A stretch of DNA of 42,477 nucleotides, from IMG/VR virus record IMGVR_UViG_3300031885_000041, positions 1 through 42,477 of that record. One strand, written 5' to 3'. The notes under the pieces were generated by a model, which saw only the letters and a list, made by a program, of their open reading frames with translations, was not told the DNA's origin and ran no database searches. This DNA is from a virus. Of this stretch, positions 25,318-33,131 are shown one piece after another (position 1 is the first letter of the stretch; each line of letters begins with the position of its first letter). Both the position numbers and the translations under genes were made by a program.

Positions 25318-26940
25318 TTACACTCCAGGAGCCGGCGGTGTTGTAAGATCAGGCCCAGGTGGTGGTGCCTCTCCTTCAGTAACTTCAAACATTTCTTTTT
25401 CTTTCGGTGCTGGCGGAGTCGCACCAAATTCACCCATTTCAACACTAGGCGCAGGTTTTTCTGTAGTTTTTGTTTCTTTCACATCTTCCTTAAGTCCACC
25501 TTTCAACTTACTAACCATTTTATCAAGGCGAGTAACAACATAGTTATTTGTTTCAAGAAGATGTGAAACGGCCTCAGTTAATTCGGGAAAATGACTTGCA
25601 ATATTTATAGCATCTAACATCATATCAACTTTAGATAATTCCCTAAACTCTTCTCTTGCTTTCAATCTCTGAACCATAGGTTCTAGTATTTCCAAAACAT
25701 CCTGAACATTACTACCAGCAAAAGGATTGTCTTTCGGATTTTTCATTTCTTTGGGTGGTTCAGGAGCTGGAGGAGGTGGTTCCATTGGAGGTAGTTCTTC
25801 ACCAGCTCCAGCAGGTGGCATCGGTGCCATTTCTTCTCCACCAGGCATCGGTGCCATTTCTTCTCCACCAGGAGGCATAGGAGGCGCTTCTTCTCCACCA
25901 GGAGGCATAGAAGCCATTTCTTCTGTTGGGGCAGGAGGAGGCGTCTCCTCTTTAGTCTCATATTCTCTTCCAGTTAGTGCTTTCTCAATCTGTGATGCAA
26001 TATCCTCACCTGGTTCCTGCGCAATTTTACGCAAATATATAGCACCCTCGGAAAATCCACTCCTATCCCACTGACCAGCTGTTTTATAAATACAATCTAC
26101 CATTGATGCTTTTGTTTCAAGGGTAAAAATCATGCGTTTTAATTCAGCCAGATATTCATATAATTTACCAAGAACACTTGCTGGCCATACCTCTTTATAT
26201 TCATATAATAGCTTTTCAGCTGAATTTAACCTACTAACAAACGCTTTCCTGATAGATTCGGGGGTTCTTTCTGTCTGTCGTGGGCGACCAAGGCTTTTTG
26301 GTGGCTCTAAAACTGGCGCGACACCCACTTGATTTTCAACATTAGGCGCTTGAAGAGGTGGGATTATAGCGGTTGCTGAACGCTTGATTTGATATTTTTC
26401 GTGATCATTCTTTTCATAATATCTTGCCCAAGCTTCAAAATCTAATTTCTCCATGGGATCCCATCCCTCCAAAACTTGTTTAGACGATGCATCTCTTTCA
26501 TGTCCAGCCTGCATCATTGTATAAATATTACCAAGTGTTTTCACCCACTTATCCACATCTCTAAATGGCCGTCTATTTCCCTCATTTACACCATTTATAT
26601 TAGGATAAGCAACTTTGTGCACAGAAGCATTTTCAAGAGTCCAAAACACAGCCTCGCGTATATCAGCAAGACCAATATCTTTCTTATTGCGCAACATATT
26701 AAAAGCCGTACTAACTACCTCATCACTATTTTCAGATTTCGTATATCCAAACTCTTCACACAAATCATCAACAAAATTCTCCAAATGAAACAAAAGATTC
26801 CTTTCACGATCATTCCGTATTAACAATTTGCCAAGTTTACCAACATCATTATATGCCAATTGCCACAAATCATCGGTCATACCCGCATCAGATATTCCCA
26901 CCAACACATCATCGGCATAATTGCTAGTCGCTGATGTCAT
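25318..26940 (-). CDS. Hypothetical virion-block protein with Pro/Met-rich repeats
   Basis: 540 residues. The start at 26940 has GAGGAG ten bases upstream and overlaps the previous gene by 17 bases; starts at 26961 and 26967 lie upstream of that site. Helical residues 1-330 include a diverged copy of the hairpin motif at about 279-308 (core TAGQWDRSGFSEGAIYLRKI). Residues 334-396 are a tandem Pro/Gly/Met repeat (PPGGEEMAPM units). Residues 405-485 form a helical segment, possibly a coiled coil, and the tail is again Pro-rich. The layout (helices joined by a flexible Pro-rich hinge) suits a structural or scaffold protein, but nothing proves this. Confidence 0.7.
   Translation of the reverse strand: MTSATSNYADDVLVGISDAGMTDDLWQLAYNDVGKLGKLLIRNDRERNLLFHLENFVDDLCEEFGYTKSENSDEVVSTAFNMLRNKKDIGLADIREAVFWTLENASVHKVAYPNINGVNEGNRRPFRDVDKWVKTLGNIYTMMQAGHERDASSKQVLEGWDPMEKLDFEAWARYYEKNDHEKYQIKRSATAIIPPLQAPNVENQVGVAPVLEPPKSLGRPRQTERTPESIRKAFVSRLNSAEKLLYEYKEVWPASVLGKLYEYLAELKRMIFTLETKASMVDCIYKTAGQWDRSGFSEGAIYLRKIAQEPGEDIASQIEKALTGREYETKEETPPPAPTEEMASMPPGGEEAPPMPPGGEEMAPMPGGEEMAPMPPAGAGEELPPMEPPPPAPEPPKEMKNPKDNPFAGSNVQDVLEILEPMVQRLKAREEFRELSKVDMMLDAINIASHFPELTEAVSHLLETNNYVVTRLDKMVSKLKGGLKEDVKETKTTEKPAPSVEMGEFGATPPAPKEKEMFEVTEGEAPPPGPDLTTPPAPGV
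25819..25932 (-). repeat. Imperfect tandem repeat, four units of 27-30 bases
   Basis: Four consecutive units sharing the core TTCTTCTCCACCAGG on the plus strand encode repeated PPGGEE-x-(A)-PM peptides in the 540-residue protein. Units keep the reading frame (27 or 30 bases), which fits slippage under coding constraint. Confidence 0.8.
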
Positions 26941-27667
26941 CTGTTGTAATCTCCTCAACATTCGCACTTAATACTTTCACATTTTGATGCATCTCTCCAA
27001 AACTTGTATTCTGTGTTCTGTAAGAAAGCGTTGAAAGCTTTCTTTCTAGTTTGCTAAAGAATCTAACAGCCATTTCTGGATCTATTTCCATTAAAGTTTC
27101 TCTAATACATTCTCGTATTACCGCCATCTGATCCTCTATGACAGTAATGTTGACATTTGTCTCTATTGTCTGATCGGCGATTTTATCTATATATTTAGCC
27201 CATTTCTCTAACACTGTAATATATGTCGCAAAATACTTTTGCAAATTCTGTTCTTCGTTTGTGCTGACCCCTCCCAACTGTGCCCTATTAAATATGTTTT
27301 CAATCCTAGCATTAATTAACACTGATAAATTTGCTAACTGTTGCCTTATATCTATATGTAAATCCAATGCTTCTTGTAGCTTTTCTTTATAAATTGGCAT
27401 ACCCTTGAGTTGGGTATTTTCTTTCTTTTCGTCTCGCACTTCCCTTTTATCACTTTCGGCTTCCTTAATCTCCTTTATGGCTTCAGCATCTAAATCAAGC
27501 TTTTCTTTCCTAAATTTCTGAAGAGTGGTGGGGGTGAGATGAAGCTTCTTATTATCTGGATGCATCTCTCTTATTATTTTAGCAACTTCCCTTACACCCA
27601 TACCCTTAGTAAGCATCCTGATAATTTTAGTGCGACTGGGATGCGTAAGTATCTTATTAAATGACAT
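26924..27667 (-). CDS. HTH protein, possible terminase small subunit
   Basis: 247 residues from the ATG at 27667, with AGGAG upstream. Residues 12-58 form a helix-turn-helix-like unit (RTKIIRMLTKGMGVREVAKI, then a loop and TPTTLQKFRKEKL). A charged helix (60-90) and a long helical region suited to oligomerisation follow (about 95-220). Small terminase subunits have this shape: N-terminal DNA-binding HTH, central helices, acidic end (here ITTDDISD). In this operon it precedes terL by several genes, which is looser than the usual adjacent arrangement. A transcription regulator is the main alternative. Confidence 0.5.
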   Translation of the reverse strand: MSFNKILTHPSRTKIIRMLTKGMGVREVAKIIREMHPDNKKLHLTPTTLQKFRKEKLDLDAEAIKEIKEAESDKREVRDEKKENTQLKGMPIYKEKLQEALDLHIDIRQQLANLSVLINARIENIFNRAQLGGVSTNEEQNLQKYFATYITVLEKWAKYIDKIADQTIETNVNITVIEDQMAVIRECIRETLMEIDPEMAVRFFSKLERKLSTLSYRTQNTSFGEMHQNVKVLSANVEEITTDDISD

Positions 27668-27751
27668 TTCGACAGCTCCTAAAAAAAGACCCGAAAGATA
27701 CCTGCATTCGTAAAAGCGCACACAAGTACCTAGCGGGTGGAAAGAACTCTA

Positions 27752-28552
27752 TCAATATATGCTGTTCAAGACATTCTGACGACTATCGTAAACCCGCATA
27801 GGAATACCACCAAAATCACTGGTTGGTGGGGTCTGTTCCGCTATACTTCCACCCAGTACTCTTTGCCCTTGATAATTTACATATCCCGCTTCATAATTGT
27901 AGACTTTTCCGTCAAGTGGGCATTGATAAATATGTTCTGCAATGCGCGCAGATTGTACGCCCACATGATCTGGACAATATCTTGTTGACAAATTCCCCTC
28001 ATGGGGTGGCATTATTGGCTCAGCTTCAACAGATGACTGGTCTCCACGCATCCTTGGAATATATGTAGCACATTTTACAAGTAATTCAGAAGTTTTATCT
28101 ACCATATCAGCAAGACTGCAAAATCCATTTTCATCAAGATAATCTGCCATTTTAGTAAGTTCATTGATAGAAATAGTTGTAATACACAAGTTATGCCCAG
28201 CTACAAGTCCATACAAGAGTGACTGTTGTGGAACTTCTGTCGCGGTGAGGATTATTTCGTCTATGGTGTCTGCAACATTCTCATTACCACGCCGATCAAA
28301 ATCATCTGCAAGTACAATCAAATCTATATGCAACTCTTCGGCAGTTTTAGGCTTAAACGCTGTTATAACCCTATTAATTATATCACCAAATGGTTGAAGT
28401 CTTTTAAAAAGTTCTTGTCTAGTGATTTCCACTTTCTTTAAATCACTGATCGGCCCTTGGAGATCGCGTATAAGTTTACTCACTTCAGCATATTGCTGAC
28501 TAAGTCCAGTCAGAAGTTGCTCCGTAGTAGCATCCTGCGCGAACCTTTTCAT
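27752..28552 (-). CDS. Hypothetical protein with two helical hairpins and C-terminal zinc-binding domain
   Basis: 266 residues. Residues 76-105 (core LADDFDRRGNENVADTIDEI) and 129-162 (core MADYLDENGFCSLADMVDKT) are two copies of the recurring hairpin. The C-terminal domain (about 188-250) has RYCPDH, then YQCPLDGKVYNYEAGYVN and GGSIAEQTP, and looks like a small zinc-bound knuckle. Its start overlaps the upstream stop. The two-part layout suggests an adaptor that uses the hairpins to join a shared assembly; that is inference. Not recognised as any named family. Confidence 0.7.
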   Translation of the reverse strand: MKRFAQDATTEQLLTGLSQQYAEVSKLIRDLQGPISDLKKVEITRQELFKRLQPFGDIINRVITAFKPKTAEELHIDLIVLADDFDRRGNENVADTIDEIILTATEVPQQSLLYGLVAGHNLCITTISINELTKMADYLDENGFCSLADMVDKTSELLVKCATYIPRMRGDQSSVEAEPIMPPHEGNLSTRYCPDHVGVQSARIAEHIYQCPLDGKVYNYEAGYVNYQGQRVLGGSIAEQTPPTSDFGGIPMRVYDSRQNVLNSIY

Positions 28553-30237
28553 TATTCATCACCACCAACCAAGATCTTAGCATTACTAAAAAATGCACCC
28601 TCTTCCTCTTGATTCTTTCTGGCGTGATATGTCGATTTTAGATGATATTCACCACTTTCATCACGAATCAATTCATGAGCTGGACGACCCAACTTCTTAT
28701 GGATTGGATACATAGAATTAGGACTATGTATAAACTGACTACTATCATCATATGTCTGTGCAAGACTTACTTTTGCATTGCCAAAATTCACAAGTATCTT
28801 TTGATAGTCAGCAACAACATTGCGGTAGGTGTCCTCGTCAAATGTTTGTGCGATGGCTTCAAGCACTTCATCACAGGTATTAAAATCTTCTTGAGCTGCC
28901 GCCTTAAAAATAATATCTTTTAGATGATGGATGTTCATATCCAGAAGTGGGCTATCCCTTCTAACAGATGGCTCAATAGACAAAGTTTCTCTCGAAGCAA
29001 ATGCATGTAACTTCTGTGCAGTAAATTCATCAATAAAATCGCCCTTTGCAAACACAGATGGCATTAGTGGCACATTGCGCTGCATTTCAATTGGAATCTC
29101 AATTGTTACTTTACCACGCGGTGTGTTAAGAGCCGCTTCACAAATAAAACCATCTTGTGTAGAGGCTGCGACTCTGACCTGACTGCCCTTAAATCCCATT
29201 GATGTCAATTCGACCAGTACCATACGCTTCGCTAGGCGCACAGCGGCTTGAGGATATCCCACCGCAGCTTCAAGGACGCTTTCTTCAATTTCAGAAGTTA
29301 GTGCCTTAAGTGATTCTGGAACTAGCGTCGCTGGAATTTCAATATCTTTCAGATTTAAACTTTCATTAGGCATAGTTGCATAAATACCTGAACCCGAAAG
29401 ACCTTCGCTGCCATCCTGTTCTGGTAATGCATCAGCTGTCTTAGTAACGTCATTGTCTGAAGCATATTTTCTGGAATTTCCAGTCATAACATCAAGAGAA
29501 TTTAAAACTGTTTGTATGTTTGGAAGCTCTGTGCGCTCTGTAGCGGCAGTTTCGACATATGTGCGAAGATTGGTTGGTGTTAAAGAAACAAACCTACTTC
29601 CCGCTACAAAAACACTAGGAAGTTTTTCGCCAGAAGCTTCAGCTGGAATAAACACGCGTATTGCACCACGATGTGTATCGAAGTCAGTAGCGAATACCAA
29701 GAATCTAGCATTACCACCAGCAAGACGGATATGGGAGATCTCACAGCCCATAGATCGCAGTTCAAGCCCAACTCTTTCTTTAGCTCTGGTAGCACACTGA
29801 GGGTCATATTTATCCGAAATTGGTTCAAACAAATTATCAAAACCATGCTTCACTTCGGAGTCGATATCATACTCCATAGCTGGTTTGATGTTATCCCTAC
29901 GACCTTCAATAAATGTTTCATTGGGTTTTACTGATTCTGCGGGCTCTGAAAGCAATAAGTCTCCAAGAACCTCTCTGAATTTTGTGCCACTTGCATTCAG
30001 ACCGATAAGCTGATTATACAGCTTTTCGAAATCACCCTGACTTATAAGCTTTTCTGGATCTTTCTTACACATCTCCTCTACAACGCAAGATACCGCCTTT
30101 ATAACGGTATCCCGAGGATGTTCATCTGCAGTCCTTTGGAGCCTATTATTGAGATCCATAATTGCGTAGAACTTCCCGTGTTCGAGCTTAGCTAACAGCA
30201 ATTCGGCCTGCTGTTTCAGGGTGCTAATGTTGCTCAT
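28552..30237 (-). CDS. Hypothetical virion-block protein with internal duplication
   Basis: 561 residues from ATG 30237 with GGAGG upstream. Two related domains are visible at about 147-226 and 329-413: each has an A-x-R-x-(A)K-(E)R helix, LEL-x-SMG or LVEL-x-SMG, a short strand with IR or VR, then RG-x-(I/V)-x-(V/I) and PSVF-x-(A)-G. About 100 residues of linker separate them. A helix near 439-466 (LKDIIFKAAAQEDFNTCDEV) distantly resembles the hairpin motif. The last 60 residues are more polar. A duplicated beta-containing domain suits a structural protein, but the family is not recognised. Confidence 0.72.
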   Translation of the reverse strand: MSNISTLKQQAELLLAKLEHGKFYAIMDLNNRLQRTADEHPRDTVIKAVSCVVEEMCKKDPEKLISQGDFEKLYNQLIGLNASGTKFREVLGDLLLSEPAESVKPNETFIEGRRDNIKPAMEYDIDSEVKHGFDNLFEPISDKYDPQCATRAKERVGLELRSMGCEISHIRLAGGNARFLVFATDFDTHRGAIRVFIPAEASGEKLPSVFVAGSRFVSLTPTNLRTYVETAATERTELPNIQTVLNSLDVMTGNSRKYASDNDVTKTADALPEQDGSEGLSGSGIYATMPNESLNLKDIEIPATLVPESLKALTSEIEESVLEAAVGYPQAAVRLAKRMVLVELTSMGFKGSQVRVAASTQDGFICEAALNTPRGKVTIEIPIEMQRNVPLMPSVFAKGDFIDEFTAQKLHAFASRETLSIEPSVRRDSPLLDMNIHHLKDIIFKAAAQEDFNTCDEVLEAIAQTFDEDTYRNVVADYQKILVNFGNAKVSLAQTYDDSSQFIHSPNSMYPIHKKLGRPAHELIRDESGEYHLKSTYHARKNQEEEGAFFSNAKILVGGDE

Positions 30238-30289
30238 TTTATTGCCTCCAATAATTTTGGACATTAGTCCAAAAGTTTTCTGTGTAGTT

Positions 30290-31207
30290 TTATACTTCTT
30301 CTTCGTCCGTTTCCGACAGAACATCTCCAAGCGTCATATTAATAGTCTCAAGTTTCTGTAACAACAAATCATTTCCAACAGTCGCATCTTCGGCTCTTTT
30401 AGATAGTGGGAATCTTACTTTCGATATTTTTGCACTTGTCATAACATCAGGCACTTCAATATCTTTAAGGGCTCGTTCTAACCCCGCACGATCCTCTGGA
30501 GTTATCATCCAAAGATCCGTTTCGATTTCTTCATTGGACGATGGAATGGTTTTTTTCATAACCATTTCCGACAGCTCCTCATCGGACGAATCCTGCTTTT
30601 TTTCTTTAGATTTTGTGGCAATGTCTTTCAATATTTCACCGATGTCTTTCTGAACTTCGGTTTTCTTCTTGTGTTCAGCACGCTTACGGTCCTGACGGAA
30701 CTCACTACCAAGTCCAAGTGGATCGCTAATTTTTGTATCAAAGATACCAGCCGCGCTGAGTAACTCATATTTTTCTTTTGGAATGCTAGAAACGAATTTT
30801 GAAACAAAAGTATCATCTGTGGAAAGTTTTTCTTGCATAGTTTGACGAAACAATTCGACATCTTCTGTTGTATTAGCATCAACAATACTAGCAGCTAATC
30901 TGTGTATGGGGGTATCTTTATATAATACGGTAAGATTACTTCCCTTGGCATCTAAAATAACACGCCAATCAGAAGACTTTACAACCTGCTGCTCATCTTC
31001 AGGCAAATTATAAGTCCTAACCAAAAATTCATTACCATCATCATCTGCCTGTATCTGCCACAGGTCTTCTGTACTGTCACCCTTAAGGCGGAAAAGATCG
31101 AAAGCAACACGCACTAATCTATCCTTATTTCCCTCTAAAGGAAGCCTGTTTGGATCTGGCATAACAACTTTGGCTACATCAGACCAGTCAAGTTCAAATT
31201 TTACCAT
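30290..31207 (-). CDS. Hypothetical protein with SKRA motif near C terminus; first gene after the intergenic region
   Basis: 305 residues with a strong GGAGGA site. The N-terminal 110 residues look globular (LWQIQADDDGNEFLVRTYNL, WRVILDAKGSNLTVLYKD). Charged helices follow (165-215) and then VRFPLSKRA at 264-272, leaving an acidic 33-residue tail. It is the first gene after the only large noncoding gap, so it probably heads the virion operon. If SKRA is cut, the tail is a removable C-terminal peptide. Function unknown. Confidence 0.72.
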   Translation of the reverse strand: MVKFELDWSDVAKVVMPDPNRLPLEGNKDRLVRVAFDLFRLKGDSTEDLWQIQADDDGNEFLVRTYNLPEDEQQVVKSSDWRVILDAKGSNLTVLYKDTPIHRLAASIVDANTTEDVELFRQTMQEKLSTDDTFVSKFVSSIPKEKYELLSAAGIFDTKISDPLGLGSEFRQDRKRAEHKKKTEVQKDIGEILKDIATKSKEKKQDSSDEELSEMVMKKTIPSSNEEIETDLWMITPEDRAGLERALKDIEVPDVMTSAKISKVRFPLSKRAEDATVGNDLLLQKLETINMTLGDVLSETDEEEV

Positions 31208-31510
31208 CAGATTTCCTCCAAGGATATAGAAGTTTGATACAGATACACTGCTTCGTTAATAATGTGAATGTATTAATAGAAATTTGAACACAAATTGTAG
31301 GCAAGTGATAGAGAGTACACGACTTTCCATATTATAGGTGCAACAAACTGCATCAGATCTATAACATGTTGTAATATTTAGATAAAATAATATTGATGCA
31401 GTGCGTCGCCCGGCACTATAGACGCAATTATCCTATTTAAAACAGATAAAACAAAAAAATATTAAGTTTTATCAGATCAAATCTTAGAAATCCTCACAGC
31501 TTAGATGCAC
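31208..31510. promoter_or_regulatory. Intergenic control region between replication and virion blocks
   Basis: This 303-base stretch carries no gene. On the minus strand it holds a candidate promoter TTGTTT-16-GATAAT (31427-31454) and, further downstream, a perfect TATAAT (31331-31336) without a clear -35. A 9-bp inverted repeat ACTGCATCA (31347-31355) / TGATGCAGT (31394-31402) lies just upstream of that TATAAT. There is a 6-bp hairpin TGCGTC/GACGCA (31402-31407 and 31421-31426). The promoters are guesses from consensus; the repeats are exact. Confidence 0.5.
31445..31473 (-). terminator. Possible AT-rich terminator after the HTH gene
   Basis: A perfect 8-bp inverted repeat GATAAAAC/GTTTTATC with a 13-base loop lies 37 bases after the stop of the sigma-like gene. 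The loop holds seven consecutive T on the minus strand. The stem is AT-rich and not followed by a long T-run, so termination may be weak. It overlaps the -35 side of the candidate promoter. Confidence 0.35.
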
Positions 31511-32002
31511 TCAACACAAATCTTCATCATCATTTTTTCTCTTACTGGTCCCAACAAAATCTAATGGATCCTTAGCTCGTAACTCTTCCATTTCAGACAA
31601 TATCTCTAAAATCTTTTCATCTTTATAGCATATTTTGGTTAATTTCTTAATCGCACCACCATATCTTTTCTTACCATTGGCGTAATCAATATTACCCATT
31701 AGAAGCTTATGTACAGTAGTTTGATGTATACTAAGTTGTTCTGCTATTTGTATCTGCGTCTTTCCCTGAAGTCTTAGCGTTACAACTTCAGTCTGACGGG
31801 CAGTCAGATTTGCACCAATGATGCGCAATACCTCTATCATCAATTCCTGCCTCAATTCATAGAATCTCTCTGAATATGACGATAGATTTAGTTGCGCACC
31901 CAGCCCCTCCGCCAGCTGAAAATCATTTAAGATGGTAGGATCTATCGGTATTTCAACAATCTTCCATTGATATGAGTCAGATTTATTTTTCTTAGAAGAC
32001 AT
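31511..32002 (-). CDS. Sigma-region-4-like HTH regulator
   Basis: 163 residues from the ATG at 32002, preceded by GAGGTG; an ATG at 32050 would overlap the primase gene. Residues 66-108 (LTARQTEVVTLRLQGKTQIQ, then IAEQLSIHQTTVHKLL) are a helix-turn-helix of the type in sigma region 4 and LuxR proteins. There is no region 2, so it cannot act as a full sigma factor. The final segment is acidic and Lys-rich. As the last gene of the replication block, directly before the control region, it is a plausible activator of virion-gene transcription, comparable in logic to small phage late-gene regulators. That role is inferred. Confidence 0.7.
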   Translation of the reverse strand: MSSKKNKSDSYQWKIVEIPIDPTILNDFQLAEGLGAQLNLSSYSERFYELRQELMIEVLRIIGANLTARQTEVVTLRLQGKTQIQIAEQLSIHQTTVHKLLMGNIDYANGKKRYGGAIKKLTKICYKDEKILEILSEMEELRAKDPLDFVGTSKRKNDDEDLC

Positions 32003-32021
32003 AAAAGGCACCTCTACTACA

Positions 32022-32795
32022 CTAATCCCATAAGGGTTTAATACTACCATAGTCTTCCCTTTTTTCTAAATTTGTAATCAGCTCTCCAATTGGGCGACTT
32101 CTAAGAAACTGATCAACATCCTTAATTCCCTGCGGAAACGGATTATGCGCCACAATGGATATGCCATCATACTGCTTTTTTTTGATAGTTCTTTGTGCAC
32201 ATTCCTGTGCATCTTGTTCATTGTCTAATATAAGGACAATCCTGTCCGCATATCTAGCCAAAAGTGCAATATGTCTTGTAGAAAGCTGTTTACCACAAAT
32301 TCCCACAAAATTATCTAATCCCTTCTGATGTGGAGTAATGACATCGAATAACCCCTCTACCACATATGCAACACCAGTTTCCAGGATACTATGTTTGGCA
32401 AAATTAAGACCATAAAGATGCTGACTTTTCTTATATACCGAATTTATATATTTTGGAATACCCTTGTGATCCCGTTCTTCTTCAGACATACGAACCCTAC
32501 CCGCCATTGCGATATAGTTCCCATATGCGTCCCTAACGGGCATAACAAGATCCCATGTTTTAAAAACACTTTTAGATGCGTTTTTGATAACTCCAGCTTC
32601 TCTAAGGCTTTTAGGATCGGCCAGATCAAACAACTCCCTAAGATCTTGCGGAAAAAGACCTATCTCAAATCGCTTTATTATGTCATCAGATAAATTGCGG
32701 TCATTTCTTAGGTAATTTAACGCTATTTCATCACTATAGAGTTTCATACAGCAATATTCTGAGACATTTGCCAAAACCTGTCCAATACTATTCAT
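32022..32795 (-). CDS. DnaG-type primase core lacking its own zinc domain
   Basis: 257 residues. Matches the DnaG RNA-polymerase core: LVMPVRDAYGNYIAMAGR at 83-100, PKYINS with LYGL at 114-130, TOPRIM acidic residues E147 (VVEGLFD) and D191 (LILDNEQD), and GIKDVDQFL near 222. The CHC2-type zinc domain and the helicase-binding tail are absent, so it is less than half the size of bacterial DnaG. The gene just upstream encodes a separate zinc-ribbon protein and overlaps it by eight bases, suggesting the zinc function is supplied in trans. It makes primers for the phage replisome. The start has AAGGAAG. Confidence 0.85.
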   Translation of the reverse strand: MNSIGQVLANVSEYCCMKLYSDEIALNYLRNDRNLSDDIIKRFEIGLFPQDLRELFDLADPKSLREAGVIKNASKSVFKTWDLVMPVRDAYGNYIAMAGRVRMSEEERDHKGIPKYINSVYKKSQHLYGLNFAKHSILETGVAYVVEGLFDVITPHQKGLDNFVGICGKQLSTRHIALLARYADRIVLILDNEQDAQECAQRTIKKKQYDGISIVAHNPFPQGIKDVDQFLRSRPIGELITNLEKREDYGSIKPLWD

Positions 32796-33129
32796 CTTCC
32801 TTTACTTTCTTCTCTGCATTCATTTGTGCAGCTCGCAGGAAAATAGCACTTACTGTAACTGGCGACTTACAAACCTTGCAATAAGCCTTTCCATCACCCT
32901 CTACATAGTATTCTGTATTACCCTTACAACTCTTACAAAAAGTCTGGAAAGCTTGTTTGGTCTTACTACGCACAATCTGTCCACTATCTTTAAGTACGCG
33001 CTTAAACTGGTCAGTTACTCCAGCTATAACGCCCCCACACTCACTACAAACCACCTGATTCGTAGCCATATCAAGCTTGGCCTCCGAAGACTGCATACAT
33101 CCCCTGTTAGTACAACTAATTAATGTCAT
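32788..33129 (-). CDS. Two-zinc-ribbon protein next to primase
   Basis: 113 residues with an excellent GAGGAG site. Two zinc-binding sites are visible: C6, C11, C28, C31 and C65, C68, C84, C87. The tail is helical and charged. Overlap with the primase gene and the lack of a zinc domain there suggest a split primase, in which this protein reads the template. A general nucleic-acid-binding or transcription role is the alternative. No named family is recognised. Confidence 0.65.
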   Translation of the reverse strand: MTLISCTNRGCMQSSEAKLDMATNQVVCSECGGVIAGVTDQFKRVLKDSGQIVRSKTKQAFQTFCKSCKGNTEYYVEGDGKAYCKVCKSPVTVSAIFLRAAQMNAEKKVKEDE

Positions 33130-33131
33130 TT

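Noticed and set aside
25819-25932. CRISPR-like repeat
   Set aside because: Units are contiguous, in frame and encode Pro/Gly/Met repeats; there are no spacers.
27668-27751. Possible terminator or N-terminal extension (ACCCG...CGGGT followed by seven T on the minus strand)
   Set aside because: The stem is only 5 bp with a loop of about 45 bases, and the T-run runs into the next gene's ribosome site. The extended start at 27721 has no ribosome site.
64-30415. SKRA copies as a DNA repeat or mobile-element scar
   Set aside because: Codons differ at nearly every position among the nine copies, so there is no conserved nucleotide repeat.
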